From contig JAFDTP010000007.1 in assembly GCA_019594195.1 (NCBI GenBank), positions 1 through 33,234 of the forward strand: DNA of 33,234 nucleotides. Direction: 5' to 3'. Positions within the stretch are counted from its first letter, which is position 1; each line of letters begins with the position of its first letter. Both the position numbers and the translations under genes were made by a program. The notes under the pieces were generated by a model. The model was not told the origin of the DNA. It saw only the letters and a program-made list of their open reading frames with translations, and made no database searches. Below are positions 24,102 through 31,380 of this stretch, in pieces. The DNA is from Thermoplasmata archaeon (lineage in GTDB: Archaea > Thermoplasmatota > Thermoplasmata > Halarchaeoplasmatales > Halarchaeoplasmataceae).

Positions 24102-24718
24102 ATATATTCGAGGACCTTAAGAAACACATATCTTCCGAAAAACTGACTAAAAAACAAAACAAGGTGACAGCCTTATTCATATCGGTCTTCCTCTTCTTCC
24201 TCGGGATGGAACTAACATCACCTCCTTCAAGACTTTGGCTGTTAGTTTTGCTTGGCGGTACGATAGACCTCTACGGAATAATCAAAGAGAAAAGATATTT
24301 CATATATACCGGTTTTGCACTAGTAAGTGTTGCTATTTTACTCAACAACACTAACCAGATATTGGCGCTTGAGAGCATATCCTTCTTTATAGGTATTTTC
24401 ATATTATTTTATTCTGCCGCAGTTTTTGTAGATGAACTCATAGGAAGAGATATCCTTGTCAATGAGGGTGAAGTGAGATCAGATGAAAGTTGGGATAGAT
24501 ATAAAAAATACTGGACGATCTCTCTTGTGAAATACATCTCTTTGAGTTTTTTCATATCATTTTTTATATCGGTCTTTGTATTCCATGCCTCGATAGATTT
24601 CAGCGTTTATCAGGACGAGACGATCTCTTTTTTAGGGGCTTTTGGATCCGGTATTTTAGGTTTCATCCTCATCTATCTCCTGATATCTAAACTGCCAGAT
24701 CAATATGATCCAAAGTGA
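24098..24718 (+). CDS. Six-helix membrane protein closing the DUF58 operon
   Basis: A 206-residue integral membrane protein, not recognised. Hydrophobic helices lie near 24-41, 46-61, 66-83, 88-113, 141-166 and 177-198, with a short charged loop (about 114-138) on one side. It begins at a TTG that overlaps the DUF58 stop by 4 bp (TTGA), so translation is probably coupled; no ATG is available upstream in frame. Its place suggests it completes the membrane complex of the DUF4129 and DUF58 proteins. Confidence 0.75.
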   Translation: MNIFEDLKKHISSEKLTKKQNKVTALFISVFLFFLGMELTSPPSRLWLLVLLGGTIDLYGIIKEKRYFIYTGFALVSVAILLNNTNQILALESISFFIGIFILFYSAAVFVDELIGRDILVNEGEVRSDESWDRYKKYWTISLVKYISLSFFISFFISVFVFHASIDFSVYQDETISFLGAFGSGILGFILIYLLISKLPDQYDPK

Positions 24719-24772
24719 TCGTTGAAATGCTGTCATAGGATTTGATATTTCTTCTAAGTACAGATTTCATTC

Positions 24773-24838
24773 TCATATCGAAGGAGATGATCGAATATGA
24801 AAATCATATTGATTGGCAGAGATCGATCGTACAGATGA
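24773..24838 (+). other. Hairpin with strong ribosome site and 13-codon ORF
   Basis: TCATATCGA (24773-24781) pairs with TCGAATATGA (24791-24800), one bulge, around the loop AGGAGATGA. AAGGAGATGAT (24780-24790) is a near-perfect Shine-Dalgarno, and the ATG at 24797 opens MKIILIGRDRSYR before a TGA. This could be the remains of a gene start or a leader peptide for the CPBP gene 90 bp on. Nothing else is visible in the 209-bp gap except TATA-like AAATTATAAG near 24873. Confidence 0.3.
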
Positions 24839-24927
24839 CTTTGATATCTAGATGACTTGAATCCCTCTCGTAAATTATAAGCGATCAATCAAAAACTTTA
24901 TTTTCGCCTATCTACAAACTTAATATC

Positions 24928-25635
24928 ATGACAAGCTTCGATCGGTGTTCGATACATGTGATATTAGAAGCTATCGGGATCACACTTTTGGCCTTCATCG
25001 CGTCTGTTTTTGTAGGTGTTGTCTTCCTGATCCCGTTATTGGGTCTCGGATACGGTCTAGATTCCATGTTAGTTATCTTGGGTGTAGCTGTATTGGGACA
25101 GGTAGGATTTTTGGTAGTAGCTTATCTTTACATCCGAAGTAGAGAGATAAAGGTCCCCATCGACATACCATCTAAGTCTGATCTAAAATACTTGAGTGTC
25201 GGGACCATATCGGCGCTTCTTACCGCTGCCGTTCTATCCAGAATTCTATCGCTTCTGAACCTCATGCCAGAATCTGTGATAGAAGATATAGCATCTACAG
25301 ATCCGTCATTTCTGCTCGCTCTAGCTTTCTTATCTGTCGTGCTGATCGCCCCTGCTGAGGAATTGCTCTTCAGAGGAGCTATTCAGGGCCGATTACGAGA
25401 GTGTTTAGGAGTCTTACCGTCCGTCATAGGGGCTAGTATTCTTTTTGGATCTCTACACCTTGGGAATTATACAGGTGAGATATATCCTATCATTTCCGCT
25501 GTACTTCTCATAGCCGTGATCGGCGGTATTTTGGGTGTGTTATACGAGCGAACACGAAATCTCACAGTGCCCATAGCGGTACATGCGATCTATAATGTCT
25601 TCTTTTTGCTGATCAGTTATCTTGCCATAGTTTAA
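24928..25635 (+). CDS. CPBP family intramembrane metalloprotease (Abi/Rce1-like)
   Basis: 235 residues with about seven to eight membrane helices. The catalytic motifs are complete: EELLFRG (E144, E145, R149), FGSLHLGN (F173, H177) and HAIYNVFF (H219, N223). The family cleaves peptides or prenylated proteins inside the membrane; archaeal substrates are unknown, and some bacterial relatives give bacteriocin self-immunity. The gene is alone, with a TATA-like ACTTTATTTTCGCC about 30 bp upstream, and ends 11 bp from the convergent ECF operon. Confidence 0.92.
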   Translation: MTSFDRCSIHVILEAIGITLLAFIASVFVGVVFLIPLLGLGYGLDSMLVILGVAVLGQVGFLVVAYLYIRSREIKVPIDIPSKSDLKYLSVGTISALLTAAVLSRILSLLNLMPESVIEDIASTDPSFLLALAFLSVVLIAPAEELLFRGAIQGRLRECLGVLPSVIGASILFGSLHLGNYTGEIYPIISAVLLIAVIGGILGVLYERTRNLTVPIAVHAIYNVFFLLISYLAIV

Positions 25636-25646
25636 AAACCATCATC

Positions 25647-26396
25647 CTAGAGAAAGTATAAGTACGCGTAAGTCGAAACGATGGATATCGATATCACATA
25701 CAAGAGAAAGTCTAGAGGTCCGTGTTTCAATTCTATCAATGACGACCTTTTTTCTATCTCGTTGAAATCTCTCGCAACCAGTGCTTCAGTCAACTCGTAA
25801 CCATATCGGATTATAGAAGCTAAAAAAGGTATCAAGATAGGTATTTTCTTTTTGGTCTTCTCCAAAGGTCCTCCTTCTATCCGTATCCCTCTTGAGTATT
25901 GGGCCTCTTCTATCTTTCTGTATCTAGTTTTCATCTCTGGAATCAGCTTCAAGGTCAGTGAGAATAAAAATGAGAGTTTCCATGGAACTTTTAGATATGT
26001 CAGAGCGGTTTCTAACTCGATAGATTCAGTAGATATAGCGAATAAAGCAGCCGCCCCTGCTATAGAGAACAACCTCAATAGTATAGTTATCGAAGTGATC
26101 AACCCCCCTCTGGTCACAGAGAGCCTGAAAAGATAAAAATCCGAGCTCCAGAATGTTTGTCCTTGTGCATAAAAGAACAGATTCATAAAGAATAAAAGAG
26201 GTATGAGGACCTTGAATATCGATAGATAAGAAAGCCATCTGACCAAGCTCCTACTAATCACTACCAGGATCCCGGTCATTATTATGAGACCTGTCATATA
26301 TTCTATCTCAGGGATCATGATCGCAAGAAGTATCACGGTCAGGCTAAAGAAGGCCTTTGATCTTGGATCTAACCTGTCGATGAGACCTTGACTCAA
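25647..26396 (-). CDS. ecfT: ECF transporter T component (EcfT/CbiQ family)
   Basis: 249 residues, five to six membrane helices. GLIDRLDPRSKAFFSL is the standard opening. In the cytoplasmic coupling region, IEEAQYSRGI holds one Ala-x-x-Arg-Gly coupling motif and EALVARDFN the second, with Asp in place of the usual Gly. These short helices dock on the two ATPases. The ATG overlaps the ecfA2 stop (ATGA), so it is the last gene of a fully coupled four-gene operon. Confidence 0.92.
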   Translation of the reverse strand: MSQGLIDRLDPRSKAFFSLTVILLAIMIPEIEYMTGLIIMTGILVVISRSLVRWLSYLSIFKVLIPLLFFMNLFFYAQGQTFWSSDFYLFRLSVTRGGLITSITILLRLFSIAGAAALFAISTESIELETALTYLKVPWKLSFLFSLTLKLIPEMKTRYRKIEEAQYSRGIRIEGGPLEKTKKKIPILIPFLASIIRYGYELTEALVARDFNEIEKRSSLIELKHGPLDFLLYVISISIVSTYAYLYFL

Positions 26397-27172
26397 TCTT
26401 TGACCTCCTCTGATAATTTTGATGCCTCTTCCATGCTTTCAGGTATCGGCTCGATCTGGTTCTCGAACGCCCAATCGACAAGCCCGGGAATCCTTATACC
26501 GAATTTCTTCAACAGCTCTCGATCGGAGAGCACGTCGCGAACATCGCCTACTTTTTGAACTGTTCCTTCTGACATAAGGACCGCCTTGTCAGCATACTCG
26601 AAGGCAAAATCTGAAGAGTGTGTCGAGAAGAGGATAGTTTTATCTATCTTATCCAGTATCCTCCCTATCATCTTCTCACCATGGCTGTGAAGGCTGTGTG
26701 TTGGTTCGTCCATGATGATTATTTCTGGTTGGCCGGAAAGGACGGAAGCGATTGATACGAGTCGCTGCTGTCCGGAAGATAGTACGGTAGGTAATTTTTC
26801 ACTCAGATGGGCTATCCCGACCGTTTTCAGAGTTTTATCGGCGATCGTTTCGTGATCCTTTCCGAGATTTTTAGGATAGAACTCTACCTCTTCTCTCACA
26901 GTTTTCGAGAAAAAACCCAGTTCGGGATCCTCGGGAGAAAATCCTATCTCTGTTTCACCCGAACCGTCGATGAATTCGATACTCCCTGAATCAGGTGGAT
27001 GGATGCCGGCTATGAGTTTTAGCAGGGTAGTTTTGCCGGAACCGTTTTTCCCCATGATCGCATGATTCTTACCTTCCTCGATCGATAGATCAAGATCACG
27101 GATAGATCTACTACTGCTATCGGGATAGCTGAAATTCAGACCTCTGATCTCAATCTTTAGTTCGCGCCTCAT
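26393..27172 (-). CDS. ecfA2: ECF transporter ATPase, A2 type
   Basis: 259 residues. Walker A MGKNGSGKTT at 40-49, Q-loop-like FSPEDPE (78-84), signature LSSGQQ (131-136), Walker B IIIMDEP (151-157) and switch His in STHSSD. The D-loop, normally SxLD, is here HSLH (159-162), so the aspartate is lost. The C-terminal extension is typical of EcfA proteins. It overlaps ecfA1 by 23 bp. It pairs with EcfA1 to power uptake. Confidence 0.92.
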   Translation of the reverse strand: MRRELKIEIRGLNFSYPDSSSRSIRDLDLSIEEGKNHAIMGKNGSGKTTLLKLIAGIHPPDSGSIEFIDGSGETEIGFSPEDPELGFFSKTVREEVEFYPKNLGKDHETIADKTLKTVGIAHLSEKLPTVLSSGQQRLVSIASVLSGQPEIIIMDEPTHSLHSHGEKMIGRILDKIDKTILFSTHSSDFAFEYADKAVLMSEGTVQKVGDVRDVLSDRELLKKFGIRIPGLVDWAFENQIEPIPESMEEASKLSEEVKD

Positions 27173-27872
27173 CTTTCATCAAACCTAGTTTCCATTCTAT
27201 AGGGATCTTGATACCCTCTCGGTGAAGTTCTCTCTTGATATCTTCTGGTTTTCCGTCTCGCATTATCAGCCCGTCTTTCAATAAAACGATCCTATCCGCC
27301 GATCTTACCAGTTCTCTAACGTCGTGCTCTGCGATCACCACCGTTGTACCGTTCTCTTTTAATCTCTTGATCACTTGCAACAACATGATCTTGTTTGAGT
27401 GGTCCAAGGTCGAGAGCGGCTCGTCGAATAAGACTATCTCTGGCTCTGTGACAAGGATGGATAACAATGCAGTTTTGGTCAGCTCACCATGAGAGAGCTC
27501 GTCGATGTTTTTTTCTAAAAGATCTTCAGCATCTAGGAACTCCGCATACTCACCTATCTTAGCTTCGATCTCTATTTTATCGCAACATCGGTTCTCTAAG
27601 TCGAAAGCGGCTTCCATCTTCACTTTTCTCCTCACCATCTGTTTCCTTGGTTCCTGGAAAATGATACCAGCTCTACCCTCTTTTTTTATAGTCCCATCTT
27701 TTTCAAGTCCTTCACTGATTATACCTTTTATAGCTTTCAACAGCAGTGTTTTTCCAGATCCGGGCTGACCGCAGATCACAGTTAGAGTTTCAGGAGCTAT
27801 ACTCAGGTCGACATCGTCAAGGAGCCGATCTCCTTCCCTATCTCTGATCGTAAAAGAGTCGATATCAATCAT
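27150..27872 (-). CDS. ecfA1: ECF transporter ATPase, A1 type
   Basis: 240 residues. Walker A CGQPGSGKT (34-42), Q-loop FQEPRKQ, signature LSHGE (126-130; the usual Gln is Glu), Walker B IVLFDEP (146-152) with an intact D-loop STLD, and switch His in AEHD. It overlaps the S-component gene by 8 bp and ecfA2 by 23 bp. In the A1-A2 dimer its Walker site meets the canonical LSSGQ of EcfA2, whereas the other site combines the altered LSHGE with an ATPase lacking the D-loop Asp. Confidence 0.92.
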   Translation of the reverse strand: MIDIDSFTIRDREGDRLLDDVDLSIAPETLTVICGQPGSGKTLLLKAIKGIISEGLEKDGTIKKEGRAGIIFQEPRKQMVRRKVKMEAAFDLENRCCDKIEIEAKIGEYAEFLDAEDLLEKNIDELSHGELTKTALLSILVTEPEIVLFDEPLSTLDHSNKIMLLQVIKRLKENGTTVVIAEHDVRELVRSADRIVLLKDGLIMRDGKPEDIKRELHREGIKIPIEWKLGLMKDEARTKD

Positions 27873-28368
27873 GTGTAAGTTGAGGTACGAATTCCTGAAG
27901 TGCTTCAGTCAAAGGCAGGGCTATCGCGGCACCAACACCGGCTTGGACTATATTGATAGGAAGTTCTATGAACAGGGCAGCGGGGACTCCTTCAAAGTAA
28001 GCTCTAGCCAAAGTATAACCGAAGATCATGAATGGGGCGCCGGCGGCCACACCGATCAATTTGCTCATCGAGCTTTCTCCACTGACTTCACCTACGACGT
28101 AACCTTCCAATCCCTTAACGATCAGAGTTATCGGCGCATAATAAGCATATCCTAAAATTATATCCGCTGCTGAGGCACCTATTCCTCCTGCTAATCCGCC
28201 GACCACACCCCCGAAGAGAAAAGCCGCTGTGAAGATGACTATCTCACCGAAGTTCAGGTAACCCTGCCCGAAGGGCATAGCTATGGCCATGGTTGCGATA
28301 GCTACACCAGCTGCAAAGACTGCACTCAATGCTACTGTTCTAGCATCCAATCTATTTCCCGGGTCCAT
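27865..28368 (-). CDS. ECF transporter S component, substrate unknown
   Basis: 167 residues, about six membrane helices. LDARTVALSAVFAAGVAIATM, GYLNFGEIVIFTAAFLFGGVVGG, GIGASAADIILGYAYYAPI and IVKGLEGYVVG are typical of the ECF_trnsprt/PF07155-like S proteins, which bind a vitamin or similar small molecule. The substrate cannot be read from sequence. TenA lies 10 kb away in another operon and is not evidence for thiamine. As the first gene of S-A1-A2-T this is a group I (dedicated) ECF system. Confidence 0.88.
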   Translation of the reverse strand: MDPGNRLDARTVALSAVFAAGVAIATMAIAMPFGQGYLNFGEIVIFTAAFLFGGVVGGLAGGIGASAADIILGYAYYAPITLIVKGLEGYVVGEVSGESSMSKLIGVAAGAPFMIFGYTLARAYFEGVPAALFIELPINIVQAGVGAAIALPLTEALQEFVPQLTHD

Positions 28369-28378
28369 TATAACACTT

Positions 28379-28422
28379 TGATATCCAGAAGGTCAGGTCG
28401 CTTTTAATATTTTTGGATATCA
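28379..28422 (-). promoter_or_regulatory. ECF operon promoter bracketed by a perfect 9-bp inverted repeat
   Basis: TGATATCCA (28379-28387) and TGGATATCA (28414-28422) are perfect inverted repeats with a 26-bp spacer. The spacer holds the minus-strand TATA box AAAATATTAAAAG (28401-28413). The predicted start near 28381 lies in one arm and the other covers the BRE position. The leader would be about 12 nt, too short for a riboswitch, so a repressor is the likely control. Confidence 0.5.
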
Positions 28423-28477
28423 TAGATGATCGATCTTAACAAAAATTAATAACTAAAACCGAACTATATTTGGTGAA

Positions 28478-29170
28478 ATGAGAACTATAGGTTTGATAGG
28501 TGGTATGAGCTGGGAATCCACCCTTGAATATTACAGGATAATCAACGAACGGATGAAAGAGATGAAAAGTGACGATCACTCAGCTGAATCGGTGATCTAC
28601 TCCTTCGATTTTTATGATATAGTACAGTTGCAGGAACAAGGCGAGTGGGAAAGATTGGAAGATATGATGGTGGAGGCTGGTGAAGGTTTAAAGGAAGCAG
28701 GAGCTGATATCCTGCTTATATGCGCTAACACCATGAACAAGATGGCGGACGATGTTCAGCAAAGAGTTGGTCTACCAGTTATACACATCGGGGATGCGAC
28801 AGCCGAAGTGATAGAAGAAAAAGGGATGGATACGGTGGGACTCGTCGGCACCAATTACGTGATGGAAGGAGACTTCTACAGGAAAAGGATGAAGGATATA
28901 CACGATATAGAAGTACTCGTGCCAGGTGACGAGAATAGAGACAGGGTTCACGATATAATATATAACGAATTGTGTAAAGGGGATGTGAAGAGCGGATCAA
29001 AGAAAATACTTTTACACATACTTCAGGAACTGGTCGATAGGGGAGCTGAAGGTATAATATTGGGCTGTACCGAGATACCGCTTTACATAAACGAGGACGA
29101 TATGGATATACCTCTATTCGATACCACCGCCATCCACGCTGAAGCCGCAGTCGACTCGGCTCTAGAATGA
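28478..29170 (+). CDS. Aspartate/glutamate racemase family protein
   Basis: 230 residues. RTIGLIGGMSWESTLEYYR is the usual opening of the amino-acid racemase family. The two catalytic cysteines are present in LICANTMNK (C82) and ILGCTEIPL (about 190-198), which suggests true two-base racemization of aspartate or glutamate, without cofactor. GGTGAA lies just before the ATG, and TATA-like AAAATTAATAAC about 30-40 bp upstream. It is a lone gene between two minus-strand operons. Confidence 0.9.
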   Translation: MRTIGLIGGMSWESTLEYYRIINERMKEMKSDDHSAESVIYSFDFYDIVQLQEQGEWERLEDMMVEAGEGLKEAGADILLICANTMNKMADDVQQRVGLPVIHIGDATAEVIEEKGMDTVGLVGTNYVMEGDFYRKRMKDIHDIEVLVPGDENRDRVHDIIYNELCKGDVKSGSKKILLHILQELVDRGAEGIILGCTEIPLYINEDDMDIPLFDTTAIHAEAAVDSALE

Positions 29171-29186
29171 AACAAATGCGTTTATC

Positions 29187-29495
29187 TCATAATGAAGAGG
29201 GATCGATCATCTGTTCCTTGATGATCTCACGCATGAGATCGAAAGCTTCGAATATCTTTTCGTTCGCTATCGAGTAGTAAATCTGTGTTCCCTCTTTCCT
29301 GGTTTCAACGAAATTCTTTTCGCGCAGCTTGGCCAGATGTTGAGAGACGTTAGGCTGATTCAAACCGGTAGCGTTAGCGAGTTCACCAACCGTTTTTTCT
29401 CCCTCTCTCAATTTGTCTATTATCTCCAATCTGACTTCGTGGGAGAACATCTTACATGCTTCAGCATGTATGGAATATATCTGTTCTTTCTCCAT
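29187..29495 (-). CDS. ArsR-family winged-helix regulator
   Basis: 102 residues. The helix-turn-helix is ELANATGLNQPNVSQHLAKLREKNFV with FSHEVRLEIIDKL before it and TRKEGTQIYYSIANE as the wing. The only cysteine is C14 (AEACKMF); the usual metal-binding CxC pair of ArsR or the ELCVCDL site is missing, so sensing by one Cys per subunit, by a thiol or by something else remains possible. It is read in the same direction as the membrane polyferredoxin gene, 51 bp further on, with its own TATA box. The palindrome in front of that gene is its probable target. Confidence 0.92.
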   Translation of the reverse strand: MEKEQIYSIHAEACKMFSHEVRLEIIDKLREGEKTVGELANATGLNQPNVSQHLAKLREKNFVETRKEGTQIYYSIANEKIFEAFDLMREIIKEQMIDPSSL

Positions 29496-29514
29496 CTTTT
29501 TTTCACAGCTTACA

Positions 29515-29546
29515 AATGAGTATCATTATATAAGAATATTGACGGA
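29515..29546 (-). promoter_or_regulatory. arsR promoter with degenerate operator over the TATA box
   Basis: The minus-strand TATA box TTATATAA lies at 29527-29534. On the plus strand TATAAGAATATT (29529-29540) matches 11 of 12 bases of the left part of the 18-bp palindrome at 30229-30246; the remaining six bases match poorly (12 of 18 in all). A separate dyad AATGA-GTA-TCATT (29515-29527) lies between the box and the start. Auto-regulation by ArsR is suggested. Confidence 0.4.
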
Positions 29547-30203
29547 TCAAGACCCTCTTTTGACAACGTCTATCGAATCATTAGGACACGACTCACTGCA
29601 TTTCAGGCATCTGATACATCTCGAAGGCATCTCGGAGGGTTCACCATCTTTCTTTGTCTCGACCGCTAGATCAGGGACCTCATCTATGGGACATGCTTCT
29701 ACACATGCTTTACAACCTTCACATCCACCCTTTACGGCGAGTTGGTACGGGGCGGACCTGCCGATCAGACTCGAGAGAGTACCCCAGGGACAAACATAGG
29801 CGCACCATGCTTTGTCAAAACTGGTGACGGCCAAGAGCGTCGCAAAGCCGAACATAGCGCCCATCAATATCAATGGGAAAAGGAACGGTTCGTAGGGGAA
29901 CACGTACCAGAGAGAAATGAAGACTGCTATGAAGAAAGCTGTAAATGAATATCTGAAGATACTGTTCTTCAATATTTTTGGAAAGTCCCGGTCATCGGTT
30001 ATCTTTCCTAATACCCTTTCAGTGTAAAAGCCCAGTGGACAGAGCCACCCGCAGAATAACCTTCCGAAAACCATGGCAAGGACAAGCGAAGCTATGATGA
30101 ACAGTATATTGAAGTAGAAAACACCCGCGATAAAAAGAGATCCGGCAATAAATATCATGAACAATTGGATACCAAATCTCACTCTATCGATCAGCCCATC
30201 CAT
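29547..30203 (-). CDS. Membrane polyferredoxin (NapH/MauN-like 4Fe-4S protein)
   Basis: 218 residues. Four to five membrane helices (12-30, 32-48, 86-104, 108-128) carry the two CxxxCP motifs typical of the NapH/MauN/CcoG type: FCGWLCPLGF (C51, C55) and CAYVCPWGT (C134, C138). The C-terminal part holds two complete 4Fe-4S sets: C161, C164, C167, C171 and C196, C199, C202, C206. It should pass electrons at the inner face of the membrane. The partner is not in the window. SD-like GAGAGGTAAT lies before the ATG, behind a palindrome in the promoter. The ArsR gene follows 51 bp downstream. Confidence 0.9.
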   Translation of the reverse strand: MDGLIDRVRFGIQLFMIFIAGSLFIAGVFYFNILFIIASLVLAMVFGRLFCGWLCPLGFYTERVLGKITDDRDFPKILKNSIFRYSFTAFFIAVFISLWYVFPYEPFLFPLILMGAMFGFATLLAVTSFDKAWCAYVCPWGTLSSLIGRSAPYQLAVKGGCEGCKACVEACPIDEVPDLAVETKKDGEPSEMPSRCIRCLKCSESCPNDSIDVVKRGS

Positions 30204-30228
30204 ATAAATTACCTCTCATCTGCAAAGG

Positions 30229-30246
30229 TATTAGAATATTCTAATA
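30229..30246 (-). promoter_or_regulatory. Perfect 18-bp palindrome in the polyferredoxin promoter
   Basis: TATTAGAATATTCTAATA is identical on both strands. On the minus strand the TATA-like TTAAAATATTAG lies at about 30241-30252, partly overlapping it, and the ATG is at 30203, so the site covers the region between TATA box and start site. This size, AT content and symmetry suit ArsR-type dimers, and an ArsR gene is next in line. Repression with release by a signal is the simplest reading. Confidence 0.6.
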
Positions 30247-30311
30247 TTTTAATCTTATGATCGCCATCACAAAAAATTTTTTACTCTAATGATGACATAA
30301 GAGAGATGAAA

Positions 30312-30354
30312 GATCGGAGGCTGAAAAAATAAATTGGGTCTTGATCGGAGGCTG
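30312..30354 (+). repeat. 12-bp direct repeat at the zinc-ribbon gene start
   Basis: GATCGGAGGCTG occurs at 30312-30323 and 30343-30354, 31 bp apart. The first copy holds GGAGG and could be the ribosome site; the second lies in the coding region. A local duplication is likely. Confidence 0.6.
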
Positions 30355-30685
30355 CTTACTTTTTGTCTTCTCTTTCCTCATAGCCGTTACTTTGATATAT
30401 TTACTTCCTAAGATCATGGCCTATCTATTTGAGCCTGACTCTGGAAGCATGGAAAGTGAGAAGTCTGAAGATTTATCTTACGAAAGAGGCTCTCAAACGG
30501 TCCGGACTGATATGGAGGATCCAACACAAAGAAGTTCGATCCGATCATCTAGTGAAAAAGAAAGTATTTTTTCTAGGATTAATCCGTTCGATAAAAAGAA
30601 AAGATGCAGCGAATGCGGGACTGAACTAGAGTATCGAGAAGAGTATCAGAGCCATTATTGCCCCAAATGCCGCACGTATAAGTGA
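30341..30685 (+). CDS. Small membrane protein with C-terminal zinc ribbon
   Basis: 114 residues from a TTG at 30341. One membrane helix (4-25), a polar Ser- and Glu-rich linker (32-85), then a zinc ribbon: C89, C92 (CSECG) and C107, C110 (CPKC). Not a recognised family, but like the DUF2116 protein earlier it joins one helix to a zinc finger, here in the reverse order. The true start is doubtful: GGAGG at 30316-30320 is too far from the TTG for good initiation and no ATG or GTG is in frame upstream without stops near it. Coding is supported by the intact CxxC pairs. Confidence 0.6.
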   Translation: MIGGCLLFVFSFLIAVTLIYLLPKIMAYLFEPDSGSMESEKSEDLSYERGSQTVRTDMEDPTQRSSIRSSSEKESIFSRINPFDKKKRCSECGTELEYREEYQSHYCPKCRTYK

Positions 30686-30691
30686 ACATGT

Positions 30692-31252
30692 TTATTTATC
30701 CTCCAAAATCAGAACGAACAAGATAAGGAGTAAAATAAACGCTCCTATGATTAGTAAGCCGAAGAAACAGCAGAAGGTCGGGAATAAAATCGATATATCC
30801 TCTATGAATTCCGCAAAGCCGTCTTCTTCAAGCTCGTATGAATATGAGTATTCGACCCATGTTTCTTCTTCCCCATAGTTTATCAGTACGAGATGATAAT
30901 CTTCATCATCTGGCACATCCCATCTGACCTCAAGTTCTGTAACATTCTCCATACTATAGCTAGCATTTTCAAAATCGGTGCCATCTATATCATGAGCGGT
31001 AAAATTATCGTTATCTATTATATACACATCTATCTGTCTTTCAGAATCAACCTTTAAATCGATGCTAGTTACAGTGTCAGGCAGGTCTAATTTTTCGTGA
31101 TGCATGACATCTTCAGGGATCGATAATCTACTAGAGTTCTTGACTCTTGTTCCACCTTCAACTAGCGGTATCGAAACTGATAAAGTTATGATCAGGATCA
31201 TCGAAATCACAGACATGATCATGCATCTGTGTTTACCATCACCATCGAACAT
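30692..31252 (-). CDS. Exported single-span membrane protein, unknown
   Basis: 186 residues. A signal-anchor-like helix (11-30), an extracytoplasmic beta-rich domain (40-145) and a strong C-terminal membrane helix (157-183). The outer domain, with IDVYIIDNDNFTAHDIDGTDF and DEDYHLVLINYGEE, looks like the small archaeal beta-sandwich domains in which a strand is followed by a YxLVxxN turn. No catalytic motif is seen. GAGGGATC serves as ribosome site before the ATG, and a minus-strand TTATATTATC box lies 45-55 bp upstream. Its stop lies 7 bp from the convergent zinc-ribbon gene. Confidence 0.75.
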   Translation of the reverse strand: MFDGDGKHRCMIMSVISMILIITLSVSIPLVEGGTRVKNSSRLSIPEDVMHHEKLDLPDTVTSIDLKVDSERQIDVYIIDNDNFTAHDIDGTDFENASYSMENVTELEVRWDVPDDEDYHLVLINYGEEETWVEYSYSYELEEDGFAEFIEDISILFPTFCCFFGLLIIGAFILLLILFVLILEDK

Positions 31253-31380
31253 CTTGATCCCTCTTTTTATTCATTCTTAGTTTCTAAAGGATGATCATAA
31301 GTGATAATATAACTGGTAAATAAAGGTAACTAAGATAACACTTACAAAATATCTAAATATCTTTATCCAGATTTTCTACC

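Noticed and set aside
17602..28368. TenA and the ECF transporter as one thiamine salvage system
   Set aside because: They are 10 kb apart in different operons with different promoter dyads, and the S component shows no thiamine-specific motif.
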